DNA of 38,124 nucleotides from Alphaproteobacteria bacterium (GTDB lineage Bacteria > Pseudomonadota > Alphaproteobacteria > Rhizobiales > JAJFHC01): positions 1 to 38,124 of the forward strand of contig JAJFHD010000109.1 of the NCBI GenBank assembly GCA_021775805.1. Reading direction: 5' to 3'. The position numbers were made by a program, and so were the translations under genes. Below are positions 25,876 through 33,825 of this stretch, piece by piece. Every line of letters begins with the position of its first letter. Positions within the stretch are counted from its first letter, which is position 1. Below the pieces are notes generated by a model. It was not told the origin of the DNA and made no database searches. It worked only from the letters and a program-made list of their open reading frames with translations.

Positions 25876-26400
25876 ATGATTCTCAAGATCAGACCAGATC
25901 AGTTCTTGCGCGCAATGAGGATGGCCCTAGTCCTTGTCGCTGTGTTCATTGTTCTCATTCTGTCCGGAATCCCTGCCGGACTGGGGTATGGAGCACCGGC
26001 GCTGGGCCCGATGGGGGCCTTTTGCGTCGTGTTTTGCTGGTCCCTGTCGCGGCGCGGCGACATTCAATACTGGCTGGTTTTTGCCGCCGGGATCATGTGC
26101 GATGCATTTTACGGCGGACCCTTGGGCATTTGGGCCTTGAGTTTTCTGGTCGCCTATCTCGTCCTGCGCGGGCAACGTACATCGTTGTTCACCATGCCTT
26201 GGCTTGTGATTGGTCTGGCGTATGTGATGATTTCAGCTATTGCCATGGCGTTGGCCTGGGGGCTGACGTCTCTGTATTTCGGCAAATTGATCGATCCCTA
26301 TCAGACATCTCTTGCATTCGCTGCCGGTATCGCTCTGTTTATCCCGATCTCGCTGATCCTGGGCGTGTGTCCGCGTGAAGCGGACACCGGGTTTGGATAA
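25876..26400 (+). CDS. mreD: rod shape-determining protein MreD
   Basis: A small integral membrane partner of MreC. The 174-residue product has about five hydrophobic segments and the family-typical FAAGIMCDAFYGGPLGIWALSFLVAYLVLR block in its middle. Position between mreC and the PBP2 gene supports the assignment, since MreD is weakly conserved in sequence. The stop lies 8 bp before the PBP2 start. Confidence 0.9.
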   Translation: MILKIRPDQFLRAMRMALVLVAVFIVLILSGIPAGLGYGAPALGPMGAFCVVFCWSLSRRGDIQYWLVFAAGIMCDAFYGGPLGIWALSFLVAYLVLRGQRTSLFTMPWLVIGLAYVMISAIAMALAWGLTSLYFGKLIDPYQTSLAFAAGIALFIPISLILGVCPREADTGFG

Positions 26401-26408
26401 GACACGCC

Positions 26409-28337
26409 ATGGCCTATGACCGCGACGAGAGACTGAGGCATCAAGCGTTTTCCAAACGGGCATTCCTGCTCGGTGCGGGTCAGTTTGCGGCATTCGGGGT
26501 CCTGGGCGCGCGCATGTATTACCTACAAGTGCTGGAGGCCGATCAATACGCTTTGCAGGCTGACGAGAACCGGATCAATTACCGTCTGATCGCACCGCTG
26601 CGGGGCAAGATCGTCGACCGGTTCGGCGGCGCTGTCGCGACAAATCGGGAGAACCTACAGGTCATCGTCATTCCTGAAGAGACGACGCAATTGCGCGATA
26701 CGCTGGCGAAGATTGCGACAGTCGTGCCCTTGAAGGACAGCGATATTGACCGGGTCATGAAACGTGCAAAACGCCAGCGCGGTTTCGTGCCGATCACGGT
26801 GGTTGAAAACCTTGACTGGGAACAGTTTGCCCAGATCAGTGTTCACGGCCCCAACCTGCCGGGCGTCCTGCCCCAGATGGGGGCCACACGACAATATCAT
26901 CACGGCCGCGATCTGGCCCATGTGGTCGGCTATGTGTCGTCGGCAAACGTCGATGAAGTGGACGGCGACCCTCTATTGTTGATGCCGGGGTTTCATATCG
27001 GGAAAAACGGCGTCGAAAAGACCCATGATCAGGAACTGCGGGGGCAGTCCGGTACGTTGAAGGTCGAGGTCAACTCAGGCGGACGGGTGATCAGGGAGCT
27101 TGACCAGGTTCCCAGCGTTCCAGGAGACGAGACCGTCCTGACCATTGATCTGGCGATCCAACGGCTGATCATGGAAAGGCTCAAGGATGAAAAGAGCGCA
27201 TCTGCGGTTGTCGTTGACGTCAAGACAGGAGAAATCCTGGCATCGGCATCGTCTCCCGGCTTCGACGCCAACGAATTTGTTGGCGGCATCAAGACGAAAC
27301 TCTGGCGTGAGCTTAATGCCGACAAACACAATCCGCTGATGAACAAGGCCATGAGAGGTCAGTATCCGCCGGGTTCGACGTTCAAGATGGTGGTTGCCCT
27401 TGCCGCACTTGAGAGTGGTCTCGTAGACCCCGGAGACAGGGTCCGGTGCACAGGCCGATACCGTTTGGGGAACCACGACTTCCATTGCTGGAAACGCCGC
27501 GGGCACGGCAGGATGGACATGCACAACGGCATCAAGCAGTCGTGTGATACCTATTTCTACGACATTTCACGCAAGGTCGGTGTCGACAGGATCGCGGAAA
27601 CCGCCAACAAGCTCGGTCTGGGGCAGACACTGGGGTTCGATATCTACGGCGCCAAAGCAGGCGCCATCCCCAGTACGGGCTGGAAGAGGGCGAATTTCGG
27701 TCAACCCTGGTTTCCGGGAGAGACATTGGTGGCGGGGATCGGCCAGGGTTATGTGCTGACCACCCCGTTGCAGCTCGCCATCATGACAGCGCGGATCGCC
27801 AATGGCGGCTATGCTGTGGAGCCCCATATCGTGCGCGCGATCGGCGATCGCAACCTGATTCCGCCCAAGGTATCCAAGATCGACATCAAGGACGAGCATC
27901 TGGAAATCGTGAAACGCGGCATGTTCGGCGTGGTCAACGAACCGCGCGGCACGGCAGGGCGGTCGAAGATCGATGTCAATGGACAATTGATGTCCGGCAA
28001 GACCGGCACGTCACAGGTGCGCAGGATTACCAAGGCTGAGCGCCGGCGCGGCATTTCGAAGAATTCGCAACTGCCGTGGCATCGGCGCGACCACGCACTG
28101 TTTGTCTGCTATGCGCCGTCGGACGCGCCACGCTATGCAATTTCCGTGATCGTTGAACATGGCGGCGGCGGCTCTCGGGCGGCCGCCCCGGTTGCCAAGG
28201 ACATCATGCTTCAACTGCTGGAACGCGATCCGGTCGCCCAACCTGCATATGTGCCGCCGGTTGCCGCCAAGGCGATGGTTTCGGAGGAAAAACCCCGGGA
28301 TCGGTCCAAGCGCGGACGCAAGGAAGACCGGTCATGA
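26409..28337 (+). CDS. mrdA: penicillin-binding protein 2 (elongation transpeptidase)
   Basis: The class B PBP that cross-links peptidoglycan during cell elongation, acting with RodA. The 642-residue protein has a single N-terminal membrane helix (about 18-38), a dimerisation/pedestal region, and a C-terminal transpeptidase domain. The active-site serine is Ser322 in GSTFKMV, the second motif is SCD in KQSCDTYFYD, and the third is KTG at about 531 (SGKTGTSQVRR). The last 30 residues are charged (Lys/Arg/Asp). Its stop overlaps the rodA start by 4 bp. Confidence 0.95.
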   Translation: MAYDRDERLRHQAFSKRAFLLGAGQFAAFGVLGARMYYLQVLEADQYALQADENRINYRLIAPLRGKIVDRFGGAVATNRENLQVIVIPEETTQLRDTLAKIATVVPLKDSDIDRVMKRAKRQRGFVPITVVENLDWEQFAQISVHGPNLPGVLPQMGATRQYHHGRDLAHVVGYVSSANVDEVDGDPLLLMPGFHIGKNGVEKTHDQELRGQSGTLKVEVNSGGRVIRELDQVPSVPGDETVLTIDLAIQRLIMERLKDEKSASAVVVDVKTGEILASASSPGFDANEFVGGIKTKLWRELNADKHNPLMNKAMRGQYPPGSTFKMVVALAALESGLVDPGDRVRCTGRYRLGNHDFHCWKRRGHGRMDMHNGIKQSCDTYFYDISRKVGVDRIAETANKLGLGQTLGFDIYGAKAGAIPSTGWKRANFGQPWFPGETLVAGIGQGYVLTTPLQLAIMTARIANGGYAVEPHIVRAIGDRNLIPPKVSKIDIKDEHLEIVKRGMFGVVNEPRGTAGRSKIDVNGQLMSGKTGTSQVRRITKAERRRGISKNSQLPWHRRDHALFVCYAPSDAPRYAISVIVEHGGGGSRAAAPVAKDIMLQLLERDPVAQPAYVPPVAAKAMVSEEKPRDRSKRGRKEDRS

Positions 28338-29479
28338 ACCACGACGAAAAACCCGTCCGGTCAATCCCGATCATTGACAAGTTTGTCAGTCCGGCCTGGT
28401 TGCTCGCCCTTGTCCTTGCCGCCATTACCTGCTTTGGCGCGGTCATGCTGTTTTCGGTGGCCGGCGGCGATGTCGAGCCCTGGGCGTCGCGCCAGCTTTT
28501 CCGGTTTGGCATCGGACTGCTTCTGTTGGCAGTGGTGGCCCTGATTGACATCAGATTATGGATGAAGGCGGCCTATCCTTTCTACGGTCTTGCCCTGGCC
28601 CTACTCGCCCTGGTGCCTGTGTTCGGAACCAGGGCCGGTGGTGCCCAGCGGTGGATTGACCTGGGCGCCTTTCAACTCCAGCCCTCGGAATTCATGAAGA
28701 TCGCCCTGGTGCTGGCGCTGGCCGCCTACTACGAGCGGTTGCCAAGGGAGGAAGTCTCGAAACCGCTCAAACTGGCGGTACCTCTGCTGCTGATTCTGGT
28801 GCCGACGCTACTCGTGCTGAAACAACCGGACCTGGGAACGGCGATCCTGCTGTTGGCGGGAGGACTTGGGATTCTTCTGGTGGCCGGACTGCACTGGGGA
28901 TACTTCGCCACCGGCCTGGTGTCGGTGCTGGCAGCGGTACCCGTCGCGTGGAATTTCCTGCACGGCTACCAGCGGCAGAGGATCCTGACCTTTCTCGACC
29001 CCGAGCGTGACCCGTTGGGGGCCGGGTATCACATCCTGCAGTCGAAAATTGCCATCGGGTCGGGAGGCATCTGGGGCAAGGGGCTGTTGCACGGCACCCA
29101 GAGCCAGCTCAACTTCCTGCCTGAACAGCACACCGACTTCATCTTCACCATGCTCGCCGAGGAAATGGGGCTGGTGGGCGGTGTCAGCCTGGTCACGGGA
29201 TATCTCATTATCCTCGCCTTCGGGCTATATGTTGCGGTCAACAGTTTCAATCATTTCGGACGCCTGCTGGCGACCGGGGTGTGTCTGACGTTTTTCCTCT
29301 ATGCCTTTGTCAACCTTGCCATGGTCATGGGCCTGATGCCGGTTGTCGGCGTGCCATTGCCCCTGGTGTCGTACGGCGGCACCGCCATGCTGACCCTGAT
29401 GTTCGGTTTCGGCCTGCTGATGAACGTGGCGCTTCACCGTCGGATCGAGTTTACCCATCACGACACGGCGATGGTTTGA
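28334..29479 (+). CDS. rodA: rod shape-determining protein RodA (SEDS glycosyltransferase)
   Basis: A SEDS-family peptidoglycan polymerase that works with PBP2. The 381-residue polytopic protein has about ten membrane segments. It contains the family blocks GAQRWIDLGAFQLQPSEFMKIALVL region (about 96-120), LKQPDLGTAI and SKIAIGSGGIWGKGLLHGTQ with the catalytic-loop environment, and FLPEQHTDFIFTMLAEEMGL. PLPLVSYGGTAML lies near the C terminus. Translation is probably coupled to PBP2 by the ATGA overlap. Confidence 0.95.
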   Translation: MNHDEKPVRSIPIIDKFVSPAWLLALVLAAITCFGAVMLFSVAGGDVEPWASRQLFRFGIGLLLLAVVALIDIRLWMKAAYPFYGLALALLALVPVFGTRAGGAQRWIDLGAFQLQPSEFMKIALVLALAAYYERLPREEVSKPLKLAVPLLLILVPTLLVLKQPDLGTAILLLAGGLGILLVAGLHWGYFATGLVSVLAAVPVAWNFLHGYQRQRILTFLDPERDPLGAGYHILQSKIAIGSGGIWGKGLLHGTQSQLNFLPEQHTDFIFTMLAEEMGLVGGVSLVTGYLIILAFGLYVAVNSFNHFGRLLATGVCLTFFLYAFVNLAMVMGLMPVVGVPLPLVSYGGTAMLTLMFGFGLLMNVALHRRIEFTHHDTAMV

Positions 29480-29582
29480 GCGGAGTCTGGGCAGCCGGCG
29501 AGCCGGGCAGAGCGATCAATGCTGGACAGGCCGGGGAGCGTCTGCTAGATACGCCCCCTCAGTTGGTTCAGGCGGGAGAATA

Positions 29583-29611
29583 TTGCCGGAACCAGTTTTC
29601 ATCGTTATGAT
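29583..29611 (+). promoter_or_regulatory. promoter of tRNA-Lys
   Basis: TTGCCG (29583-29588), 17-bp spacer, TATGAT (29606-29611), about 15 bp before the mature tRNA 5' end. The consensus match and spacing are good. Confidence 0.6.
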
Positions 29612-29625
29612 ATGACGAGTTTTGA

Positions 29626-29701
<76 letters not shown>

Positions 29702-29735
29702 TTTATCCCTATAAAACCAACAGGTTACTGAGGTG

Positions 29736-29775
29736 CCGGAAGTTCCGGTATCCTCTTTAGCCACTTTTAGCCACT
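29736..29775. repeat. inverted and direct repeats between tRNA-Lys and the integrase gene
   Basis: CCGGAA-G-TTCCGG (29736-29748) is a perfect inverted repeat. TTTAGCCACT occurs twice in tandem (29756-29765 and 29766-29775). Short repeats here, between the crossover site and int, are where integrase arm-binding or excisionase sites are often found; that role is inferred. Confidence 0.4.
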
Positions 29776-29804
29776 TTGGTCAACGGCATGTTCTTGAAAC
29801 GTCC

Positions 29805-30818
29805 TTATTTCCTGTCCAGTTTCTCTATCGCAATGTGCGCTAATTTTGACTGGTTTGCTGCCGATGAATAGTGTAGCGCCATTGCATCCGTCTTTTGTCC
29901 AAGTATCGATTTCACGTTCGCGTCGGCTTCCGCGAGGCGTTTTCCCATCGTGTGACGCAACCCGTGGAACTGAAGGTGCGTTAGCCCGGCAGCGTTCAAC
30001 GCCTTTCTGAATTGGTGACGGAAGTGATCTTCTAGATATTGCTTGCCGGTTTTTGTTTTCACAATAAGCAACCCGTCACGTTCTTGGTTGTCCAAGAATT
30101 CACGCAATACGTCGCGCACCGGAATAACCAGCGGTTCATCAATGTCTTCGTCCTGTGTTTTGCCCTGCCACAATCGAATGACAGCGCCGTCGTACTGGTT
30201 CCATGTCATGCGCAGAACGTCGCCTTGTCGTTGGCCAGTATGAACGGCAAGCATGTAGGCTCTTAGTATCGGTAACGGCGGGTTGGAGGCCTCAAACTGG
30301 TCACACTCGTTATCCGCCCATGCCCTGTATCTGCCCTTCTGCTTGAGCATTTTCGGCTTTGACGCTGGATTGCTGGTGACTATCCCCCGGTCCATGCCGA
30401 ATGAGTAGAGTCGCCTCACGGTCTGCATAAAATAGTTCGCTGTCCGCGGCCTATCTGAAAGCGAATCCCGTTTCTCAAGAATCCATCGGCGGGTCATATA
30501 ATCGGCAGGCAAATCATTGTATTTCTCCAGCATCAAAAGATACCGCTCGTATCCTTTTTGTGTCTTTGGTTTGATATCCTGTGTAAATTCAGGTGAGGCT
30601 TTGAACGCCGTTATTAATGCGCCAAGTGTACCGTCTTCATGGGTGAACCTGGACATATCACCAGCCTGCACAAGCAACCGTTCATAGGCTTTTGCGAACT
30701 CAGCGGACGACGGATTGTCAGGCAAGCGAACCTTTGGAAACCCCTTCCTGCGGAAGTAGTAATAGGTACGCCCACTGGCCATGTATGCGTGTACGAACTT
30801 CAGTTTAACACTCGCCAT
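29805..30818 (-). CDS. int: site-specific tyrosine recombinase (integrase)
   Basis: A 337-residue phage-type integrase. After an N-terminal DNA-binding region (about 1-60, with a YYYFRRKGFP segment) and a core-binding SAM-like domain (about 65-155), the catalytic domain carries the first Arg in HTGQRQGDVLRM, the HxxR box in QFHGLRHTMGKRL, and the nucleophile Tyr in MALHYSSAANQS. The catalytic residues are therefore intact. The 3' end faces the tRNA-Lys gene, the usual arrangement for tRNA-targeting integrases. Its start overlaps the excisionase-like gene by 14 bp, so the two share a transcript. Confidence 0.93.
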   Translation of the reverse strand: MASVKLKFVHAYMASGRTYYYFRRKGFPKVRLPDNPSSAEFAKAYERLLVQAGDMSRFTHEDGTLGALITAFKASPEFTQDIKPKTQKGYERYLLMLEKYNDLPADYMTRRWILEKRDSLSDRPRTANYFMQTVRRLYSFGMDRGIVTSNPASKPKMLKQKGRYRAWADNECDQFEASNPPLPILRAYMLAVHTGQRQGDVLRMTWNQYDGAVIRLWQGKTQDEDIDEPLVIPVRDVLREFLDNQERDGLLIVKTKTGKQYLEDHFRHQFRKALNAAGLTHLQFHGLRHTMGKRLAEADANVKSILGQKTDAMALHYSSAANQSKLAHIAIEKLDRK

Positions 30819-31059
30819 TCAATTCTCTTTCCCGCTGCGCGAATGGGTCAGGGTGACTTGTTTCTAACTTGCCGTCAAAATGGGCGTCCAATTTAGCGCG
30901 GTCCCACACACCTTCGGCGTTCGGCTGTGGATAAGTTCCAGATTTTACACCGTCCATAAACTTGGTTACGCACGCACCAACATATGCGGCTGCAACGTCC
31001 CGCCTCATGCCTCGCGGTAGTAGACCAAATTCCAGGAGATTGATTTTGGGGTTAGGCAT
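30805..31059 (-). CDS. small excisionase-like DNA-binding protein
   Basis: An 84-residue protein transcribed directly ahead of int, with a 14-bp overlap. Residues 15-50 (LPRGMRRDVAAAYVG then KFMDGVKSGTYPQP) look like the winged-helix pattern of AlpA/excisionase proteins: a recognition helix followed by a short wing and a proline. The C-terminal third is charged and poorly structured. Assignment rests on size, position and this weak motif. If right, it sets the direction of recombination and may repress its own promoter. Confidence 0.6.
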   Translation of the reverse strand: MPNPKINLLEFGLLPRGMRRDVAAAYVGACVTKFMDGVKSGTYPQPNAEGVWDRAKLDAHFDGKLETSHPDPFAQRERELNGEC

Positions 31060-31195
31060 TGCCCTACCTTTTTGAAGTGCTGATTTACGTCAAAGTCATC
31101 ACTGTTGGCGAAGCTCCAACTAATTTGACTGGTTAAACTCGTGTGTAAATATGAGCTTCATCCCACGGAGATTATGCCTTGCATTTATCAAAAAA

Positions 31196-31242
31196 TAAAG
31201 CGATACTTTCTTTTTTGCAAGAAAAAAACAACAATCGCTTTA
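31196..31242. promoter_or_regulatory. candidate repressor operator between int/xis and repressor genes
   Basis: TAAAGCGAT (31196-31204) and ATCGCTTTA (31234-31242) form a perfect 9-bp inverted repeat. A T-rich/A-rich second inverted repeat centred on TTGCAA (31215-31220) lies between them. The site sits in the 220-bp divergent gap between the excisionase-like gene and the repressor, the expected place for a lysogeny-type operator. It also ends 37 bp before the repressor ATG. Confidence 0.5.
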
Positions 31243-31279
31243 GTGGCGTCTTAATAGGTTGCGGATTAGAGTTGCAATT

Positions 31280-31981
31280 ATGAATGAAAAACGTACAACT
31301 TTGGGCGAACGATTAAAATCCGGTCGCGGTCGAAAAAGCCTCAAACAGCATCAGGTAGCAAATTTGTTGGGTGTTACTCCACAGGCGATTTCGCAGTGGG
31401 AACGTGACAAAACAACACCGGAACTCCACCATATCAGTGCCCTGGCGGAAATCTATAATTTGTCTTTGAGGTGGCTGATCACCGGTCAATCCTACTCAAT
31501 GCGGCAAAAACTTCGAGACAAGACCATCCTTCTAGATCTATCGATATTGGGACCGGAAATTTATCATGTGCCAATTCATCTATCGAAAAAATTAAAAAAT
31601 TGGGAAACCGAAGATGTCCCGTTCAAGAAACCGGAGGTTCTTGGACAAGTGCTTCACACTCATAGTCGCGTTGGTCCGCATGCGTTCGCATTATTTGTCC
31701 AGGATGATAGGATGGGGCCAGTGTTCCGTTTTGGTGACCTCGTAATAGTGGACCCTGAGGTTGCGCCGTCCTCAGGAGATCCGGTGGTTGCAGTTTGTAA
31801 GAACCAGAGCGATGCATTAATTGGGTATTATACATTGGAGAAAGACGCGTCTACTGGCGGAATCATCGTGCAACTCCGCCAATCAGATCCAAATCGTGGG
31901 GAAATTGTAACCATTGGTAATGATCCACCCGGTCGAATAGTCGGGACAATTATGGAACATCGGAGCTTCCCTAAGGGGTGA
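31280..31981 (+). CDS. phage-type repressor, XRE helix-turn-helix with S24-like domain
   Basis: A 233-residue protein with an N-terminal XRE-type helix-turn-helix (about 10-65; KQHQVANLLGVTPQAISQWE is the core) and a C-terminal domain resembling the S24 fold of LexA and CI repressors (about 125-230; PVFRFGDLVIVDPE). In S24 proteases the nucleophile lies in a GDSMxP-like motif; here the place reads DDRMGP, and the expected downstream Lys is not apparent (ALIGYY). The protein is probably not self-cleaving. The ATG at 31280 is preferred to a TTG at 31259. It is divergent from the integrase operon and likely controls it. Confidence 0.85.
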   Translation: MNEKRTTLGERLKSGRGRKSLKQHQVANLLGVTPQAISQWERDKTTPELHHISALAEIYNLSLRWLITGQSYSMRQKLRDKTILLDLSILGPEIYHVPIHLSKKLKNWETEDVPFKKPEVLGQVLHTHSRVGPHAFALFVQDDRMGPVFRFGDLVIVDPEVAPSSGDPVVAVCKNQSDALIGYYTLEKDASTGGIIVQLRQSDPNRGEIVTIGNDPPGRIVGTIMEHRSFPKG

Positions 31982-32088
31982 GGCACCCGTGGGTCCACCT
32001 AAGATGCGATGGGGCGCTTTTGATGGTTATCGTCCCGATAGTAGTCAAAAAAATTGAGTTTGATCCGATTTTTTCGAAGAACCAGCAG

Positions 32089-32313
32089 TGCGCGAGAACG
32101 CCGGCAAAATAGTCCACTGCAGAAGCGACTGGGTTGTCTCGTTGTTGGCCGGAGCAAAACGTCGCCAGTGATAGTCTTTCTGCCTTTTGGCAGAGTTTGG
32201 AGATGAAGGGCCTGCAACTTTATGCGCATGTAAGTCGGTCGGGTTGGTTGAAGGGATGAGCCGCCGGGAGGCGGCGTATTTTCACGTTCGACCGTCGTAT
32301 TGCGGACAAGACA
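32089..32313 (+). mobile_element. relic of an IS21-family left end
   Basis: This stretch parallels the left end of the intact IS21 element at 33715 base for base with many substitutions. It begins TGCGCGAGAACGCCGG, then shows the second inner repeat (GGCCGGAGCAAAACG), TTTCTGCCTTTTGGCAGAG, and a decayed istA start region (ATGAAGGGCCTGCAAC and GAGCCGCCGGGAGGCGGCG). The istA frame is broken within the first 20 codons, and similarity stops near 32313. It is a truncated, decayed copy of a close relative. Confidence 0.8.
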
Positions 32314-32531
32314 TCATCAATACCGACAACACCACAATCGGCAGTAATCGACACACGGATTTAGTCATACTTTCATTGATTCCCATTTGTGCAGAATATG
32401 GAACGCTAACCGGTGTCGCCAAGTCGCTATTTGATGGCCGAGTTTCAGTTTCTGCATATTTTTGACAAAATGCGAACATAATCCCGTGTAGGATTTACCA
32501 GTCCGGTCGTCGTCAGGCTGATGGAAGGATC
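32314..32531. other. intergenic region before the DUF1036 gene
   Basis: No gene is recognised. A TTGACA at about 32462-32467 may belong to the promoter of the DUF1036 gene, but no well-spaced -10 follows. A TTGATG, 18 bp, CATATT pair slightly upstream is an alternative. Confidence 0.35.
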
Positions 32532-33077
32532 ATGAGGGCTCTGTTTGTTGCGGCACTATTGCTGGTTTCGGTGGGCTCCTCCTATGCCGAGACGCGTGTG
32601 GCGCTGGCGAGTGGAGATACTGCTTACCGGGGGAACCTACCTAAGAATCCGAATAGCGGTGCCTATCAGACAGAAAGTGCCCTCGAGTTTTGCAACGACA
32701 CCCAGAGCCATATCGGCATTGCCTTCGGTTACGAAGAGGGACATGCGTGGGTGAGCGAAGGCTGGTGGAATGTCGATCCCGGCGCATGCGAAACCGTGTT
32801 GAATGGGACACTGGAGGATCGGTTCTACTATTTTCATGCAGTTGACTATGACAATGGCGGCTTCTGGGGCGGTTATAAAAATTTCTGCATTCTGGACAAA
32901 CTGTTCACTATCCGAGACCTCGAGAACTGTGGACAACGCGGATATGTGACGGCGGGGTTCTTTGAAGTCGATACCGGCGACCAAGACCACTGGACAGTGA
33001 ATCTATCCGGCGAAAAGACCTCCGAAACCACCAAGGAGGCAGGCATGTTTCCTGATGAGCGGAGGCCGGTCCGTTAG
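32532..33077 (+). CDS. secreted DUF1036 domain protein
   Basis: A 181-residue protein with a clear signal peptide (MRALFVAALLLVSVGSSYA, cleaved after about residue 19). A DUF1036 domain follows: LEFCNDTQSHIGIAFGYEE, then GWWNVDPGACETV and the FYYFHA segment. Four or more cysteines (in LEFCND, GACET, NFCIL and ENCGQ) probably form disulfides outside the cytoplasm. The family is common in alphaproteobacteria and its function is unknown to me. GGAAGG precedes the ATG. It stands alone between two IS21 relics. Confidence 0.8.
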   Translation: MRALFVAALLLVSVGSSYAETRVALASGDTAYRGNLPKNPNSGAYQTESALEFCNDTQSHIGIAFGYEEGHAWVSEGWWNVDPGACETVLNGTLEDRFYYFHAVDYDNGGFWGGYKNFCILDKLFTIRDLENCGQRGYVTAGFFEVDTGDQDHWTVNLSGEKTSETTKEAGMFPDERRPVR

Positions 33078-33104
33078 CGCACGCCGGGCTATACGTTTAT
33101 GGAC

Positions 33105-33499
33105 TGTGACTACCAATGAGATCGGCGGTGAGAAAGTAGACAACGGTAGCGGCGGGGACGGACATTGCTGCGGGCGACAGAAAAGTCGGCCAATGTTAGC
33201 CCTTTCTGTTTCTGGGAAGGCGGAGCATTTTCACCGTGGAACTGTATCGGAAGGTTCGTCACGCCTATTTCCGTGAAGGCGTGAGCAAGAGCGCGATTGG
33301 CCGCCACTTTGGGATATCGCGTGACAGCGTCGACAAGATGATTGTCTATTCGGTGCCGCCAGAGTATCGGCGGACGGCGCCGATCTGGCGACCAAAGCTG
33401 GACGGGTCCGCCGGGTTCATCGACCAATGGCTTGCGAAGGACCTCGACCGACCGCGCAAGCAGCGTCATATGGCGCAGCGAATTTTCGAGCGGCCATGA
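33105..33499 (+). pseudogene. truncated IS21-family istA (second relic, with left-end sequence)
   Basis: From 33236 an 87-residue frame (MELYRKVRHAYFREG...) matches the first 85-90 residues of the intact IstA at 33826: SVPPEYRR, WRPKLDG, FIDQWL and PRKQRH all align. It stops at IFERP where the full protein continues IFERLRDEHGF. The helix-turn-helix part is present; the DDE catalytic domain is missing. The 130 bp before it resemble an IS21 left end (AGTCGGCCAATGTTAGCC..., cf. the intact copy). It is a different, more divergent lineage than the relic at 32089. The left boundary is approximate. Confidence 0.78.
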
Positions 33500-33714
33500 G
33501 CATTGGGTGAATGGCGCCGTCTTCTCCCCGGACGCGTTGCCAATCCCCGCGGCGGGCAACTACCCGTACTAATCCGAGACGCTTCCATTTACGATGCACA
33601 CGAATGTATGTTTGCGGGAGTGGCCATGATATGAATTCAAGTAGCCACAGGTTCAGGCTTAGTGGCGGCCGCGCTGGGAGTTCGAGCGAAGACAAAAACA
33701 GGTACCGACCCCAA
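33500..33714. other. spacer between IS21 relic and intact IS21
   Basis: 215 bp in which I see no gene or repeat. The last part (about 33640-33714) borders the left terminus of the intact IS21 but shows no similarity to the missing N terminus of the DUF2238 gene on the other side. Confidence 0.4.
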
Positions 33715-33825
33715 TGTGAGAACGCCGGAGCAATAATCCACCACAGAAGCGGCCGGGTTGTCCGGCTGTTGGCCGGAGTAAAACTCCACCAGTGGTAGGC
33801 TTTCTGCTTTTTGCAGAGGGCGGGG

